A stretch of 32,531 bases of DNA from Bigelowiella natans CCMP2755 (GCA_000320545.1 ADNK01002986.1:1-32531), one strand, 5' to 3'; counted from the first letter of the stretch, positions 11,233 to 21,962 are shown. The notes: a model not told the origin generated them from the sequence alone. Numbers and translations are program-made.

Positions 11233-12522
11233 ATGCTTACGACCTTGCTGCTGTTGCTTTCTATTCTCCCATCTAATGTCCAAGCGTTTATGGTAGTCCT
11301 GGGCAAGTATGAGGAAAAGGCGGAGATTTTGGATGACCGTAACAACATTTTCGAAGAACTTTTTGTGGATGACAAGCCGGAGATAGTTGCGGTTGGGTTT
11401 CGCTGGACTGAAGGGCCGGTGTGGAACTTCAAGGACGAATCTCTCTATTTCTCTGATACTGTCCTCGATAACATATATCGGTTTGACACCAAGACCAATA
11501 AGATTTCCATTTTCCTCTACAACTCCGGGGGGTTGGACCAGGAAAGTGGAGAAAAGCAGCTTCTCGTCGAGACTGGATCGAATGGATTGATAATTGATGG
11601 AAATGAGAACGAGCTCATCATTATGCAACATGGAGGCAGAGGGATCTCCCGCATGGATATGGACTTAGGCTTCTTGGTTAAGTTCGCTTCTACTTATCCT
11701 GCCAACAAGGGCCACAAAGGACACCGACTCAACAGTCCAAACGACGGGGTGATTTATCATGATGTTGATCATACAAAAAAGAAATACCTATTCTTCACGG
11801 ATCCTCCTTATGGACTAATTAACGTCTCGCAACCGCACGACCATCCTGACGTAGACGCAAGATCTGAGATTAATGGTAGTTACGTTTACTCGGTTGATTT
11901 GGAGCGCAAAAATCCGAACATCACCGTGCTAAAGAATAACGGAAACACAACGAGACCAAACGGGATCGATATTACACCGGACGGGGAGTTCGCCTACATC
12001 TCTAATTGTTGTCAAGGCCACGACCCCTACTGCCCCCGTGGAAGGGGCATTTGGTGGAAGCATAAGATACTGCATAATGAGAGCTGGGAGGAGTTTGGGC
12101 ATCCGACACTGGCGAATAGTCATGTCCCGATCATCATAAACTTTGGCCGCACCTCTGGGTGCGCGGATGGCTTCAAGGTTATACCAGGACTTGATGACGA
12201 CGATGATGACGTTCCCAGCAGTCCAATGATAATAGGAAGCTGTCCGGGAGGTTTGTGCATCTTAGATACAAGGGATTGGAAGCTGTATGAGCCTCTGCTG
12301 GCATATCTGGGGATGCCAGAGAGAGTCAGCAATGTGGCCGTTGGAGGGGATGGGTACCTGTATATTACGGGTGAAGGGAAGCTATGGAGGCTGAAGATTC
12401 ACGAAGACTACAGGGAACTAATGATAACGGGTAGGTACTCATACATCATGGAGCAGAGAGAAAGGGATCGTAAAAGGAAAACGAAGGAGGGGGGAGACGA
12501 AAAAACCCGCGATGACTTGTGA
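11233..12522 (+). CDS. Secretory SMP-30/gluconolactonase-like protein
   Basis: An intronless gene of 429 residues. Residues 1-18 (MLTTLLLLLSILPSNVQA) are a typical signal peptide. The rest fits the SMP-30/gluconolactonase/LRE six-bladed propeller. The blade motif WTEGPVW gives the first metal ligand (Glu60), followed by LYFSD. LNSPNDGVI (near 165) supplies Asn, and FFTDPPYGL and RPNGIDITPDG follow. CADGFKV near 310 supplies the Asp ligand. Family members hydrolyse lactones with a divalent metal; the substrate here cannot be told. An acidic Asp run (about 319-325) lies in a late loop. Residues after about 400 form a charged tail (RERDRKRKTKE) ending RDDL, which resembles an ER-retrieval tetrapeptide. 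N-x-S/T sequons (NVS, NGS, NIT, NTT, NES) agree with a secretory route. The ATG at 11233 was chosen because it directly precedes the signal peptide. Confidence 0.9.
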   Translation: MLTTLLLLLSILPSNVQAFMVVLGKYEEKAEILDDRNNIFEELFVDDKPEIVAVGFRWTEGPVWNFKDESLYFSDTVLDNIYRFDTKTNKISIFLYNSGGLDQESGEKQLLVETGSNGLIIDGNENELIIMQHGGRGISRMDMDLGFLVKFASTYPANKGHKGHRLNSPNDGVIYHDVDHTKKKYLFFTDPPYGLINVSQPHDHPDVDARSEINGSYVYSVDLERKNPNITVLKNNGNTTRPNGIDITPDGEFAYISNCCQGHDPYCPRGRGIWWKHKILHNESWEEFGHPTLANSHVPIIINFGRTSGCADGFKVIPGLDDDDDDVPSSPMIIGSCPGGLCILDTRDWKLYEPLLAYLGMPERVSNVAVGGDGYLYITGEGKLWRLKIHEDYRELMITGRYSYIMEQRERDRKRKTKEGGDEKTRDDL

Positions 12523-13446
12523 TGTATCGTAACAAATAAGCTGTCAACCGCTTTATTCTGCCCTCGTTGTTGCATGCATTATATGCATACACACATGTAC
12601 TTGTGTTCTAAGAACCAGTCAATAGAGTTGATAAGTACTGCCGACTAGTCACATGTTTGATGTATATTCGATCGATGAGATTGGCAAACTCGCATCAGTA
12701 GTAGTCTTCACGCACATGAGACGCTACGGATGCTAACGAAGTGGTTAAATCTTTTCAATGCTCATCCGTATCTAGCTGGCAACGCCATGGCGGCTGCAGC
12801 ACATATGTCCTAGATGTCATGTGACGCAGAACAATGTAGTCATGTAGTCATGCAAATATACGCATACGATGGCTGATCGAGATGACACTAGCGGAGGATT
12901 TTTTCTTTGCAGTGTAGTGATCGATGATTCAGCAAGCACTGTGTCATGCCTAAGACATGCATTGTGTAGGTCTTTGCATGTGTAGTGCACGGTATCCATT
13001 GCACAGCTACATCAGGATGACCATTGAAAAAATTTAATTTGTTCATTACATCCGTCTCATCCATGCACAGTCGCTTTGATATCGCACCACGACCACATGC
13101 AATAACGTTGCAGCTCATCCCAGTACGTAGCAATGTGCTCTATCTGAAAACGTGAAGATTTCGACGTCATCTAATCATACACATATCTGCGCGCACATGG
13201 ATGTGGCGCACGTACGCACACACAACTATACATGTAACTTGGCTCTGCAAACGAAAATGTCGTCTAAACATCCCAGCATCGTATCTTTATTATTTCGTCA
13301 GCCCATCCCACATAGAAATATAGAAAGCTGATATTATTCGCAATCAAGATGTGTCCACAGCTTAATGATGTTCAAGCTTCGCGGCACTTGGCTGGCCGTT
13401 TATCACGGCTTTGAGTTTGAGGAGGTAGCTCTAGCCTGTTAGGTCT
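12523..13446. other. Intergenic, no gene seen
   Basis: Between convergent genes. It is moderately rich in CATG, GCATGC and ATGCAT words (for example 12570-12600 and 12830-12860), like a diluted version of the CTAG islands. No exons are supported. Confidence 0.5.
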
Positions 13447-14778
13447 TCACCTTCCAACACCTCGTTTGGAGGCCAACTACACACAACGAAATAAGGCCGA
13501 ACATCAGAGAGTACACAAATGTGCTGTGACGTGCGTATGTTTGTGTGCGTGCATGCGTGCGTGTGCGTGAAAGAGAGAGAGAGGGAGAGGAAGAGGGAGA
13601 AAGCTTGCTATGTGCATGCTGTGTGTATTGCTGCAAACCTCATACTTCGCGAAAGCTAGGCGAAGGGTGGAAACGGACGGTTTGCCTGACGACCTCGGCG
13701 CATCATCAACAAACTTGAATCCTAAGAAAGTACACAATGCTCAAGAATTGCCTCATTTCCTCCAGAATAGCGTCGTCATACAGCAACACGACAGATAAAT
13801 CGGGAGAAGGTTCAAGCATGCGTCGTCCCCAAGACCCCCTCATGAAATCTACTTTGTTTTGAGATACCATCTCTACCTTGAAGCCTCCTCATCGCTTCCG
13901 TGGCCAGCTCGGCGGAAGAGAATCGTACGAACGCAATGGGAGCTTTGCCCTCCTGCGACACGAGAAGAAAGCAAGGGGGGAGGGGGGGGGGGTTGTTTAA
14001 TGATTGCAAAAATAAGGAGATCTGCAGGGCCAACGGGGAAGCTCTCCATCAGATACTATCTAACGATGCTCAGAATCCACATAGCCGGGACAATTCAGGT
14101 CCTCAAGCTCGGAGAAACCACAAGCAATTTTTTTAACATCATATAGAGAGTTGCAGGGCGCGGAAGAAAGGCCATCGCTCGGATGTCTGTTTGATCCAGC
14201 CTTATGTGGATACTCAGAGGAATCGTACAGAACAGCACCCCGGGGCGAGCACGGGGGCGATGTTTACACGCCAGATATTATTACCGCTGCGCAAAGCTGC
14301 TACCTTTTGGTTGAAACTGAGGGCTTCGAACCCTTGTGCTCCGTCGCCCACAAACATCGATTTTGCCTTAGAATATCAAGCCATGGGTGTGCGTTCTCAG
14401 CGAAGCTATTCTCCTCGTCGAGGAGGAAAGGACCAAACCTGCTCTTCGGTGTATGAGAACGGAAATCCAACCGCGAACAGCGTGTTGATGGCCTTGCCCG
14501 CCTGGTTAGCAGGAGCAACTCAGATGGCATCGTCTTTCGATGCTACTCGCTATACGTGCTGCACTAGGTGCTTTTGTGTTTTATGTCATGTGCCGCTGTG
14601 AAGGAGAAACCTTCTTGGCAGCTTTGCTGTTCCGCCTTTCTTTTCGGCGCCTGTTACGATTAACGCGTGTAGTTAAGTGTTTCCTCGCTGACGCTAGTGA
14701 CCGGCTATCTCATTCACCCTCCGCTGGCCCACTCACCCCCCCACCCCCGCGGACGGACAATATAACGCGCGGGCGCAT
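13447..14778 (-). CDS. Small single-RRM RNA-binding protein (RBPMS-like)
   Basis: Exons on the minus strand: 14778-14737 (tentative first), 14501-14439, 14366-14304, 13952-13877, 13721-13639, 13476-13447, giving 118 residues in one frame. The RRM is complete. RNP2 is NTLFAVGFP, helix 1 contains SYTEEQAKSMF, the second strand is GFEALSFNQK, RNP1-type strand 3 is KAPIAFVRFSS, and helix 2 is AELATEAMRRLQGF. The last strand, STLRLAFAKYE, is the signature ending of the RBPMS/couch-potato/WHI3-like subgroup. Such proteins bind RNA and regulate transcript processing or localisation. The protein ends ten codons after the domain (LASKRGVGR), so it is essentially one RRM. A long intron (13953-14303) has a C/T-only tract before the acceptor. 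The ATG at 14778 (MRPRVILSV...) is inferred from a gtgagt donor and matching phase. Confidence 0.8.
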
Positions 14779-14897
14779 AAATACGTTCACAATGCCAATA
14801 GGGGGGTGGGTAGATCCCCTCACTCTCTGACCCACGATATGGCTACTTCGACTGGGAAGTCGCATAATGGATTCTCTAGCGTAGTGCGTCTCAGAGC

Positions 14898-16116
14898 TCA
14901 CTCTCTGTAGCACCTTTCACGGTAGAAGGCGAACCATTCTTGGAAGCATAGTCTCTTCTCGTCCTCCCTCTGCGCGTTGATCTTGCGCTGGCTCTCGAGC
15001 TCGGTCGTCAGTAAGCGCCGGTCATGCGCTAGTGCCGCTCTTTTCTCCGTGAACATCTTCTCCTTCTCGGCAATCTGGAGGCAAGAAGTTGCGTGCGTTT
15101 TAGTCTACCAATCACGTGGGTGGCCCCCTCTCGTCCCCCACCCTACTGCTCGCTCGCTCGCTCGCACTTCGCTCTCTCTTTGCCCCACACATGAGCGCTC
15201 GACGATGCAGGCTAAGTGCCACCTCTACCCACCTTTTGGGCCCGCTTCCTGAGCTTTTTGTATTTCTTCTTTTTCTCCTCGTTGGCGCTATCCTACAAGG
15301 ATGAGGCAGAAGGAGTGCTCGAATGATCCGTTTCTCTATCAACGAAGAAGGATGGACAGCGAAAATCGAAGAGTACCTTTTTCCATTTCTTCTTGGCCAG
15401 CCTCGTTTTCTCCTCGATTTCTACACAATAAGTATCAGTATGACATGGTAGCGCGGTAGAATTGGTCATTGTCAGGGTTATAAATAAATATAAGAAATCT
15501 CAAAAGTGCCGCAAGAAACAGGGTTTTCCCCCTCTAGTTACCTTGTAGAGTGGGACGATGGGGAGTGCACCAGATGATCCCTTCCGTTGCAACATCTGCG
15601 CTACTATCCTCCTTGTCCGCATCCTCGTCACGCTTTCGCTTCCCCTTCTTGCTGGGATCTGGCATTAATTAATATACGTTAGGCAAAGGATGGGGTGAGG
15701 ACAAGGCGGCTGGATGTTGCGGGCTCAACCTTTTGGCCATATATTCTCTTCAAAGCTCATCTTCGACTCGATTGCGCGGAACATAATCTGCAAAGAGTGG
15801 GCATGTTAAAAAAAATCAGCCTTCAACCCGACAGTCGTAAAGAGAGCAGACTATGCGGACATTTATCAGATGCTTGTAGCTGCCTGCATCGAATCCTCGA
15901 TCATTATCTGCGTCTCGGTCACCATTAGCTGCCTTCTTCTTTCCCTTTGCGCTGCCCTTGATGTAGGAGCTCCATTTCGCTGGATCCACCACCTGAAGGC
16001 AGCAGCTTAGCTGAGGAGGGGGGGCATTTAGATTACTTGGAGCTCAAGAATCAAACCACGGATTTGAAGCGAGGGTCGTCTTCCTCTTCAGACGACGACG
16101 AAGACGATGCCGACAT
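14898..16116 (-). CDS. Lys/Glu-rich coiled-coil protein, unnamed
   Basis: Seven exons (16116-16060, 15992-15861, 15787-15730, 15658-15542, 15420-15377, 15292-15233, 15074-14898) give 214 residues with consistent phases. The N-terminus is Ser-rich and acidic (MSASSSSSSEEEDDPRF), then KSVVDPAKWSSYIKGSAKGK. A basic segment KKGKRKRDEDADKED could act as a nuclear localisation signal. From about residue 120 a charged helical region (EEKTRLAKKKWKK, EEKKKKYKKLRKRAQK, ELESQRKINAQREDEKR) suggests a coiled coil. The end is FQEWFAFYRERCYRE. The composition suggests a nuclear or nucleolar protein. I recognise no family and assign no function. The stretch encoding ATEGIIWCTPHRPTLQ is less typical and may hide an unrecognised intron. 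Confidence 0.7.
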
Positions 16117-16523
16117 TCGCCGTCTCGACCAACAAGAGGGGGCGGGTTCGAGTGCCGTAAATTCTTCTGCTACTCTTGACAGCGACGAGCGCGTGTCCTC
16201 ATCGCGCAGAGCTAGGAGGGGATGGGCAGACAGGGGCGGAGCAGTGCGGAAAGATGGACGGACTACGATAGGGTTTATCTCGCACCAAAAATGGATTTCC
16301 TGTTCGCAATAACAACAATACTTTTGTCGAAACCTAGAAAGAAATTCATGCTTGATTTGACCGAAGGGCGATCTGTGCGAAAAAGCTTAAAAGTTGCGGC
16401 TCGCGAACAAATGGCGCGCTCGTGTTTGCTGTTGGGCCTCAATTTCCGTGACAATTACGTCAGAATAGCATGTCGCTTGATATAAATCCCATGTATTTCC
16501 TTTGATCCAGATTTCGGCTTCCA

Positions 16524-18729
16524 ATGGCTGCCACCTCAGGCCTCAAAAGGGAGCTGCCATCAGAACCAACACACAGCAAGCAGGACGATGTAGGCCTTTC
16601 AGGACCGGATGCTCCGCGGAAAAGAGCTCGTACAGACGATGGGAGGGCCTGCGGGGAGTTTAGTTGCTCGCGCCCAGAAAGCAAAGACCTTGCCGGCGGC
16701 GCGAAAGAAAACGTAAGTCAAAGATGTGCTTTGAGCTTGGCCCGATATGAATGAATAATAAGTTGTTTGCTGCAGTATTCATGCTCTACCACAAAGATAT
16801 CATGCTTATCTTTCGTTGTCAACCTGCTGTATGGCCTCAGGACTCTCCTGCTGCCCCCTCCCAGGCAAGCGTGTCTGATACGCGCGTTCGACAGGCGGTG
16901 GGGGCAGAAAGCAGGGTCCTGGAGGAAATAGAGGGTAGCCGACGTGTAGCAGGAGCTTCAAAGGCTTCAGGTTGTGCTACGAAGGAAGAAAGCTCGGTGA
17001 AAGTAGAGGCAGAAGTTCCTTCTACAACGCCAGTAGGAAGCGAGAGAATTCATCAAAAGGACAGGAGTATCACCATGGCAGATGGCAATTCAAAGGGTAA
17101 TACAGATGGTAGTAGCCACGTTGGAGGCGAAGGCGCGCCCCCGGGGGAAACAAAGCCGCCGCAAACAGGCTCCACGGGTATGAAAAAGGCCTGGACGCCG
17201 GCGTTTGATGTTGGGACACGGCTGCAGGTGATGCCGACTTGCTCGAAGTGAAACTGTGTAAATCGCTTCTCGCATAATCACCACCGCCACCACCATCAAG
17301 CGAACAACAACATCATCACCATTGCCATCACAATCACCATCACCATTATCATCGACAACAACAACAACAACAACAACAGGTTCAGTGGGAGATCGTTGAT
17401 CAGAACCAACAAGTCGAAGTAAGATGGTGGGGCTGCGAGTACCTGGGCGAACTCCCTTCGCCCACAGAGGACGGCAAGATCCTGCACAGCCTACGGTCTG
17501 GTCTCTTCGTATTCTAGCCTCTCCGTGTCTGTGTATGCGCGGTCGGAAGCAACGACGCTAGTAGTTCCGAACATAGTGTCATCGATTGAGATCAGATACG
17601 CTATTTTTCGCTCAGTGGTGGTGGTGGTGGCGTGCCCATATCTGCTTCGCATATTCCCGTTATCCTTCATCGTACTAATACGTGTATGCAGCTATGACGC
17701 CAACGGCGAATTCGAGGAGACCGATTGCCGGGTCGCCTTTCTCTCCGATTCGCTTCTGTGGGACTGCGACTATGACGGCGAGATGTTTTGGGTGAGCCTC
17801 AACCTACAACTCCTTATGATCGCCTCCATGCTTAACCCCCCCCCCCCCCCCCCCCTAATGTTACTACTACTACTACTACTCAGTGCTAGTTGAATGGAAT
17901 GTAGCGATAGTGTGAGCGTGTGTGTGCAATGCGCGTGAATTTGTGCCTGCAATCAGCGCGTCCAGCCAGACAACTGGGATGAGAGCAAGGAATATCCAGA
18001 GGAGAAGTATACTATGCAGCAGGTACCGATATCTCTACGGTGATGGGCTGAATATCGGAAGAGAAGGGAAAGGGGGGGGGGCAGAAGGAGGGGGAGACGG
18101 AGGCGTGTTACAAGCGCTTTGGAACTAGAGGAAGTATTTGAGGAGCTTATTTTGCATAGTTGCAGCTTTCTCATTCTTCTTCTTCTTCTTCTTCTTCTTC
18201 TTCTTCTTCTTCACCATCCCATCGGCGTGCGCGCTCCCCCCCTCCCCCCCCACGCCATTCTCCACCTCCTCCTCTTCCTCCTGCTGCTGCCGCTGCTGCT
18301 CTACTAGATAATCCAAGATCAAGAGACAGAGGAGAAGAAAGAGGGAGCTCAGCTTAGCCTGTACACGTTGGGGCTGCAAGCCTTTGGCACCATGCCCCAT
18401 GAGAAACAGCGGATGGTCGCGGAAGCCTACCAGGCCTTCTCGACGAAGTTCCGTGGAAGATTGGAAAAGCTGAAGCAAGAAAGGTTCTAGTCATTCAAGC
18501 GGACAGAAGCGCGCGCGCGCAACATGGACAAATGTATATGTGTGTGAGTGAATGTGCGCGCGCGCGCGCGCAAATTTGAAGATATGATTTAATTGGCATT
18601 GTTTCTCGAACAATCAGGGGCTCTGGCTGCGAGATTACCACCGCAGATATCAATGGAATAATGGAAGAGCTGCAGAAGCTGAAACGGTCGCGGACTATGG
18701 CACTCGATCCCGATGACCTTCCCGTTTAG
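16524..18729 (+). CDS. Probable nuclear protein with a Tudor-like domain
   Basis: Exons 16524-16712, 16841-17227, 17380-17495, 17692-17791, 17957-18022, 18308-18483 and 18618-18729 give 381 residues. Residues 1 to about 175 are disordered and low in hydrophobics, with a basic cluster (APRKRARTDD) that fits a nuclear localisation signal. From about 180 comes a compact beta-rich domain: GTRLQVQWEI, then VEVRWWGCEYLGELP, then SLRYDANGEFEETDCRVAF and a segment ending GEMFWRV. The repeated short strands with W-W, Y-D and E-F positions resemble Tudor/Agenet/SH3-like barrels, but I do not recognise the family. A helical C-terminus (LEKLKQE; ADINGIMEELQKLKRSR) follows, ending DPDDLPV. Donor 17496 (gtctgg) was chosen because it alone keeps phase with the next exon. 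A reader or adaptor role in chromatin is inference only. Confidence 0.75.
17836..17855 (+). repeat. C20 homopolymer in an intron
   Basis: Twenty consecutive C on the sense strand of intron 17792-17956, followed by a (CTA)n run. It is one of several sense-strand C tracts in introns of this window. Confidence 0.9.
18174..18212 (+). repeat. (TTC)n microsatellite in an intron
   Basis: A thirteen-unit TTC run on the sense strand of intron 18023-18307. With the following C-rich stretch it makes an exceptionally long pyrimidine tract before the acceptor at 18307. Confidence 0.9.
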
Positions 18730-19684
18730 GAGTATTCTCCCGCCCCCCTGCGGATGCATGCTGGGCACCTTCTCTAGTAGCACAACAACGGCATCACACA
18801 GAAACGCGGGCCATTTCATTATTTTGTACAGTCACACGTGGTCGCATCGCAGCGTGGGCGAAGCTGATGCTTCGTCGACCTCCAAGCAAACGCAATGATC
18901 ACTCGTCTATGTGATGGAATAAATCTTGAAGCCACGAAAACAAGATGGACTTGGAACCTGTTGTTTGAGCAGATATTCTGGTACGATCGTATCTTGCGGT
19001 GGTGTCATGTGCGTTGAAGCACGACAAGTGCCTCATCACCCTCGCAGCGGATGCCCTGATTTGCTTGCAATGCTGCGCGATCTCACTGTCTTTCATCTTA
19101 TTTATGATCAACGCGTGGCTTGACTGCGTGTTCCATCTGATTCCAGCTAGCCAGCACAGCACATGCACATTTAAACATGCACCGACAAGCGACGTCTGGT
19201 GGCTCAATGACAGCATTGCAAAGTCACGGCAGCGCACGCATTCGTCGCACACCGTGCGCGATGCTCACTCAGTTAACTCTTGCCTGCAAGAGGGCCGCAT
19301 CAATCACAGCACTGGACTGTTCCCCGCGCTATCTGTCCTCTATACATGTTCCGTCTTTGCCTTGAAGGCTAGCCGTAGCACCTGTACGTCTGAGAGGCGT
19401 ATATGAGGACGAAGGTTGCTTATTTGCTTTTGTTGAACATAAGGAGCTTATGGCGTTACATACAGAGAAATCAAAGGTATTAGCCATGTTTGAAGGCGGT
19501 GCTCAAGCCTAATCATAAATTGGCCTTATTCGCATAGATATTTAGCAACAGTCAGGTGTATGTAAGCAGCTCCAGGAAGATTGAGCTAAATAACGTTGGC
19601 AATCAGGTTGTCTGATTTGTTGGTATTGAAATTTTGGAGAGTTGTCATCATTGTGAAATTCTTATTAGATGTGTAGCGTTCGAG
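18730..19684. other. Convergent intergenic region, no gene seen
   Basis: It lies between the 3' ends of the plus-strand gene (18729) and the minus-strand gene (19685). It contains scattered CTAG/CATG/TGCA words (about 19140-19190). Open frames on both strands are short and lack supporting splice structure. Confidence 0.45.
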
Positions 19685-20796
19685 CTAATCTTGAGCAACG
19701 GATGAAATAGGCTGCATTGCAGAAATGGAAGTGGCAGACTTGAGCATATCCAACCCATCGTTATCTTCGTCTCCTTCATGCTGGGCATTCGTATTGCTCT
19801 TCCCCCCGACGATTCCATCGTTCGTCTTCGACTCGCCGTTGATTTCGATTATGACTATATCATCATCATCATCATCATCATCATCGTTGTCATTATCATC
19901 ATTCTTGTTCGCTGCTGCCATTGCTTGGCCATCTCCACTGCGGTCCTCCATCTTATCTTCAAGCTTCTTCCCTGCAACGTCACCTTCCTTGACATTCTTC
20001 TCGTCTTTCCGCTTCGCCACACACGCAGTGTCGTCGCTACTACTACTGAGGAGGGATACGATGGGTGGCGGGACCACGACGAAGCCGTGAGGAGATGCCG
20101 AGCCGTCTGCAGGGCCCTTCTCCCCATTGGTACCATCACTAGTTTGCGCATTTGCATCGGTAGTCTGCGCGAGTTGACGCGAGCCGCCGGAAATGCTCGT
20201 TGTCTTCTGGCCGTCAGAGCTTCGAGGGACCTGCAACGTGTTTGGCCGTCTGTTCCCCTCGTCGCTGACAGGTGTGGGATTCTCGCTACTACTCTTCTTC
20301 TTCTTCCTCCTCTTATCATTCTTCTTCTTCTCCTCCTTCTCCTCCTCCTCCTCCTGCTGCGACTTGGCACCGCCGCCGTGCCTGTACATAGCAGACTTAT
20401 CCTCGCTCCTGGAGAGCAGGGCTTTGGATGATTTGTTGTTGATCGTGGCGTTTGCGTCGCTGGCGACGACGTTGCCCACCCCTCCTGTCGTGTTGGCATT
20501 CATCGATCTGATCTCCAATGCCCGCTCGCTGTGCGAGGAGCCTCGCGGCGACGCGCCTCTGCTGCTGCCTCCACGCATCAGCCTGGCCCTTTTCAGCGCG
20601 GCAGCCGGGCCCTGTGCAACAATCTGCGCGTGTGTACTGGATGTGAGAGAGTCGTCGTTATTCGAAGCATTTGCGTCGCGCTCTCTATACAGATATATGC
20701 TGCCCCTTCCTCCTCTCCCTATGCATCTTTCCGATAACCCCACCGTTTCATCATCACCTCTATCGGTTGCTGCTTTACGAGCCCATACTCCGCCAT
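19685..20796 (-). CDS. Acidic disordered protein with a SUMO-interacting-type motif
   Basis: A two-exon model: 20796-20758 (MAEYGLVKQQPIE) joined in phase 0 to 20623-19685, 325 residues. Almost all of it is low complexity. It has a Ser/Arg/Gly N-terminal part (KRARLMRGGSSRGASPRG), a mixed charged block (QQEEEEEKEEKKKNDKRRKKKK), then Ser/Thr/Gly-rich sequence. Near the C-terminus a run of about ten Asp is followed directly by IVIIEINGES. A hydrophobic V/I-rich core beside acidic residues is the classic SUMO-interacting motif, so a nuclear SUMO-linked role is plausible but inferred. The minus frame was preferred over overlapping plus-strand frames because it keeps biased but protein-like composition throughout, and its start follows the upstream gene by only 38 bases. 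The second exon alone is well supported; the first exon is less certain. Confidence 0.5.
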
Positions 20797-20834
20797 CAGC
20801 TCCCACACCGCGCACGGAACGCAGCTGCTCACCA

Positions 20835-21962
20835 TCATTTTGTCAATGTGTAACAGATCAGAGACGCGCACACCACGCAACTGAGAGGTGTTGTCTACTT
20901 TTCGTATCATGCAAATTGACGGCACACATACGCTATCGTCATCGTCGTCGTCGTCGTCATCGTTGTTGTTCTCAGAACATGTCAATAGTGATAATTGTTT
21001 GGATCGTCAGTCGTCATCTTACTAATCGTCATTGGTGGCGTGAATCATAGCCAAGGCCACAAACGCCGCGCTGAAGACCCACACTCCGATTGGCTCCTGG
21101 CCAAACAAACATCAGCATCGAGGGGCAGAAGTATTCTATCCGGAGGGATCTCTCACCCACCCGCAGGATACTCGCATCCGTGCTTTTGTATATTCATATG
21201 TGTTATAGTGAACAAACGCGTGCAGGTGATCTTGCGTAAACCTGCAGTGCGGCTAAGATGATGATAGCGATGTACGCGTTGCTTATGATGAAATCGGCGA
21301 ATCTACGGGCTTTGTTCTTGACAAACCTTACAAAATGCACAGATCTCACACAGGTACACAACTACCTCATACTCCTCTAAATTACTCACGGTTATGACAA
21401 AATAACACCATCCTTCTTTACCTGCCCCCCTCTCCCCCCTCCCTGTTTCTCCAACTAACTCTCTTTGGAAACAAACGTCGCTGAATCATTTTTTCCTCCT
21501 TAATCCTCCCATCCCACCTCGCGGGTAGAAGATCGTATCTCGAAACTAAAGGGTCGGTGATGAAAAGGACAAAGAAGGAGACTGGGTCAAGCCTTGGCCC
21601 TGCAAGCACACGTAACACGCTCATCACCAACGCTAAGGCGAAGATGACCAATGTGCGTGCAAAAGCGAACTCGAGGTTTCCAGCAAGAACAAGTAGAACG
21701 TGAACCAGACGGTGCTGCCTGAGGGGGGGGGGGGGGGGGATGGCAGAAGAGGGAATTTGGAGAACAGGGGGAGGGCGGGCTTAGTAACGTCTTATTATTA
21801 TTATTATTATTCCATTCCTCCTCTTCTTCTTCTTCTTTCTCTGCCTCCCCCACCATAATAAATGCTGACCTAGTTTGAGAACCGTCGACGGGGTTGGGGT
21901 ACGTGAAGAAGGAGCGAATATCAGGCGTCTCCTTACGATGGAAGCACCACAATGCACAGTTC
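20835..21962 (-). CDS. DUF4395-like membrane protein (5' end unresolved)
   Basis: Exons 21962-21870, 21718-21422, 21344-21242, 21096-21023 and 20880-20835 join in phase and give at least 203 residues; the start must lie upstream, within 21963-22192, and could not be fixed. Order: soluble start with FFTYPNPVDGSQTRQ; first hydrophobic segments (LVHVLLVLAGN, LVIFALALVMSVLRV) followed by AGPRLDPVSFF; a loop; the conserved-looking ARRFADFII; then two more membrane segments (YIAIIILAAL and VWVFSAAFVALAMI). It ends in YCVVCASLICYTLTK with a C-x-x-C pair. This layout (start near an R-x-x hydrophobic pair, GPR-x-x-P, RFA, four membrane helices, terminal C-x-x-C) matches my recollection of DUF4395 membrane proteins, which are mostly bacterial and of unknown function. 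The CxxC suggests thiol chemistry, but this is inference. Confidence 0.6.

Noticed and set aside
14081-14107. Candidate RRM exon encoding LEDLNCPGY
   Set aside because: It fits by phase but would replace the second strand; the exon at 14304-14366 (AKSMFVGDGAQGFEALSFNQK) fits the fold much better.
18899-19252. A 117-codon minus-strand frame
   Set aside because: No domain, no splice signals tying it to other exons, and it overlaps CATG/CTAG-rich spacer.
19725-21050. Long plus-strand open frames opposite the acidic and DUF4395-like genes
   Set aside because: They arise from low complexity and antisense reading: poly-Leu, poly-Ser and poly-Ile from the same microsatellites. The minus strand has phase-consistent exons and recognisable segments.
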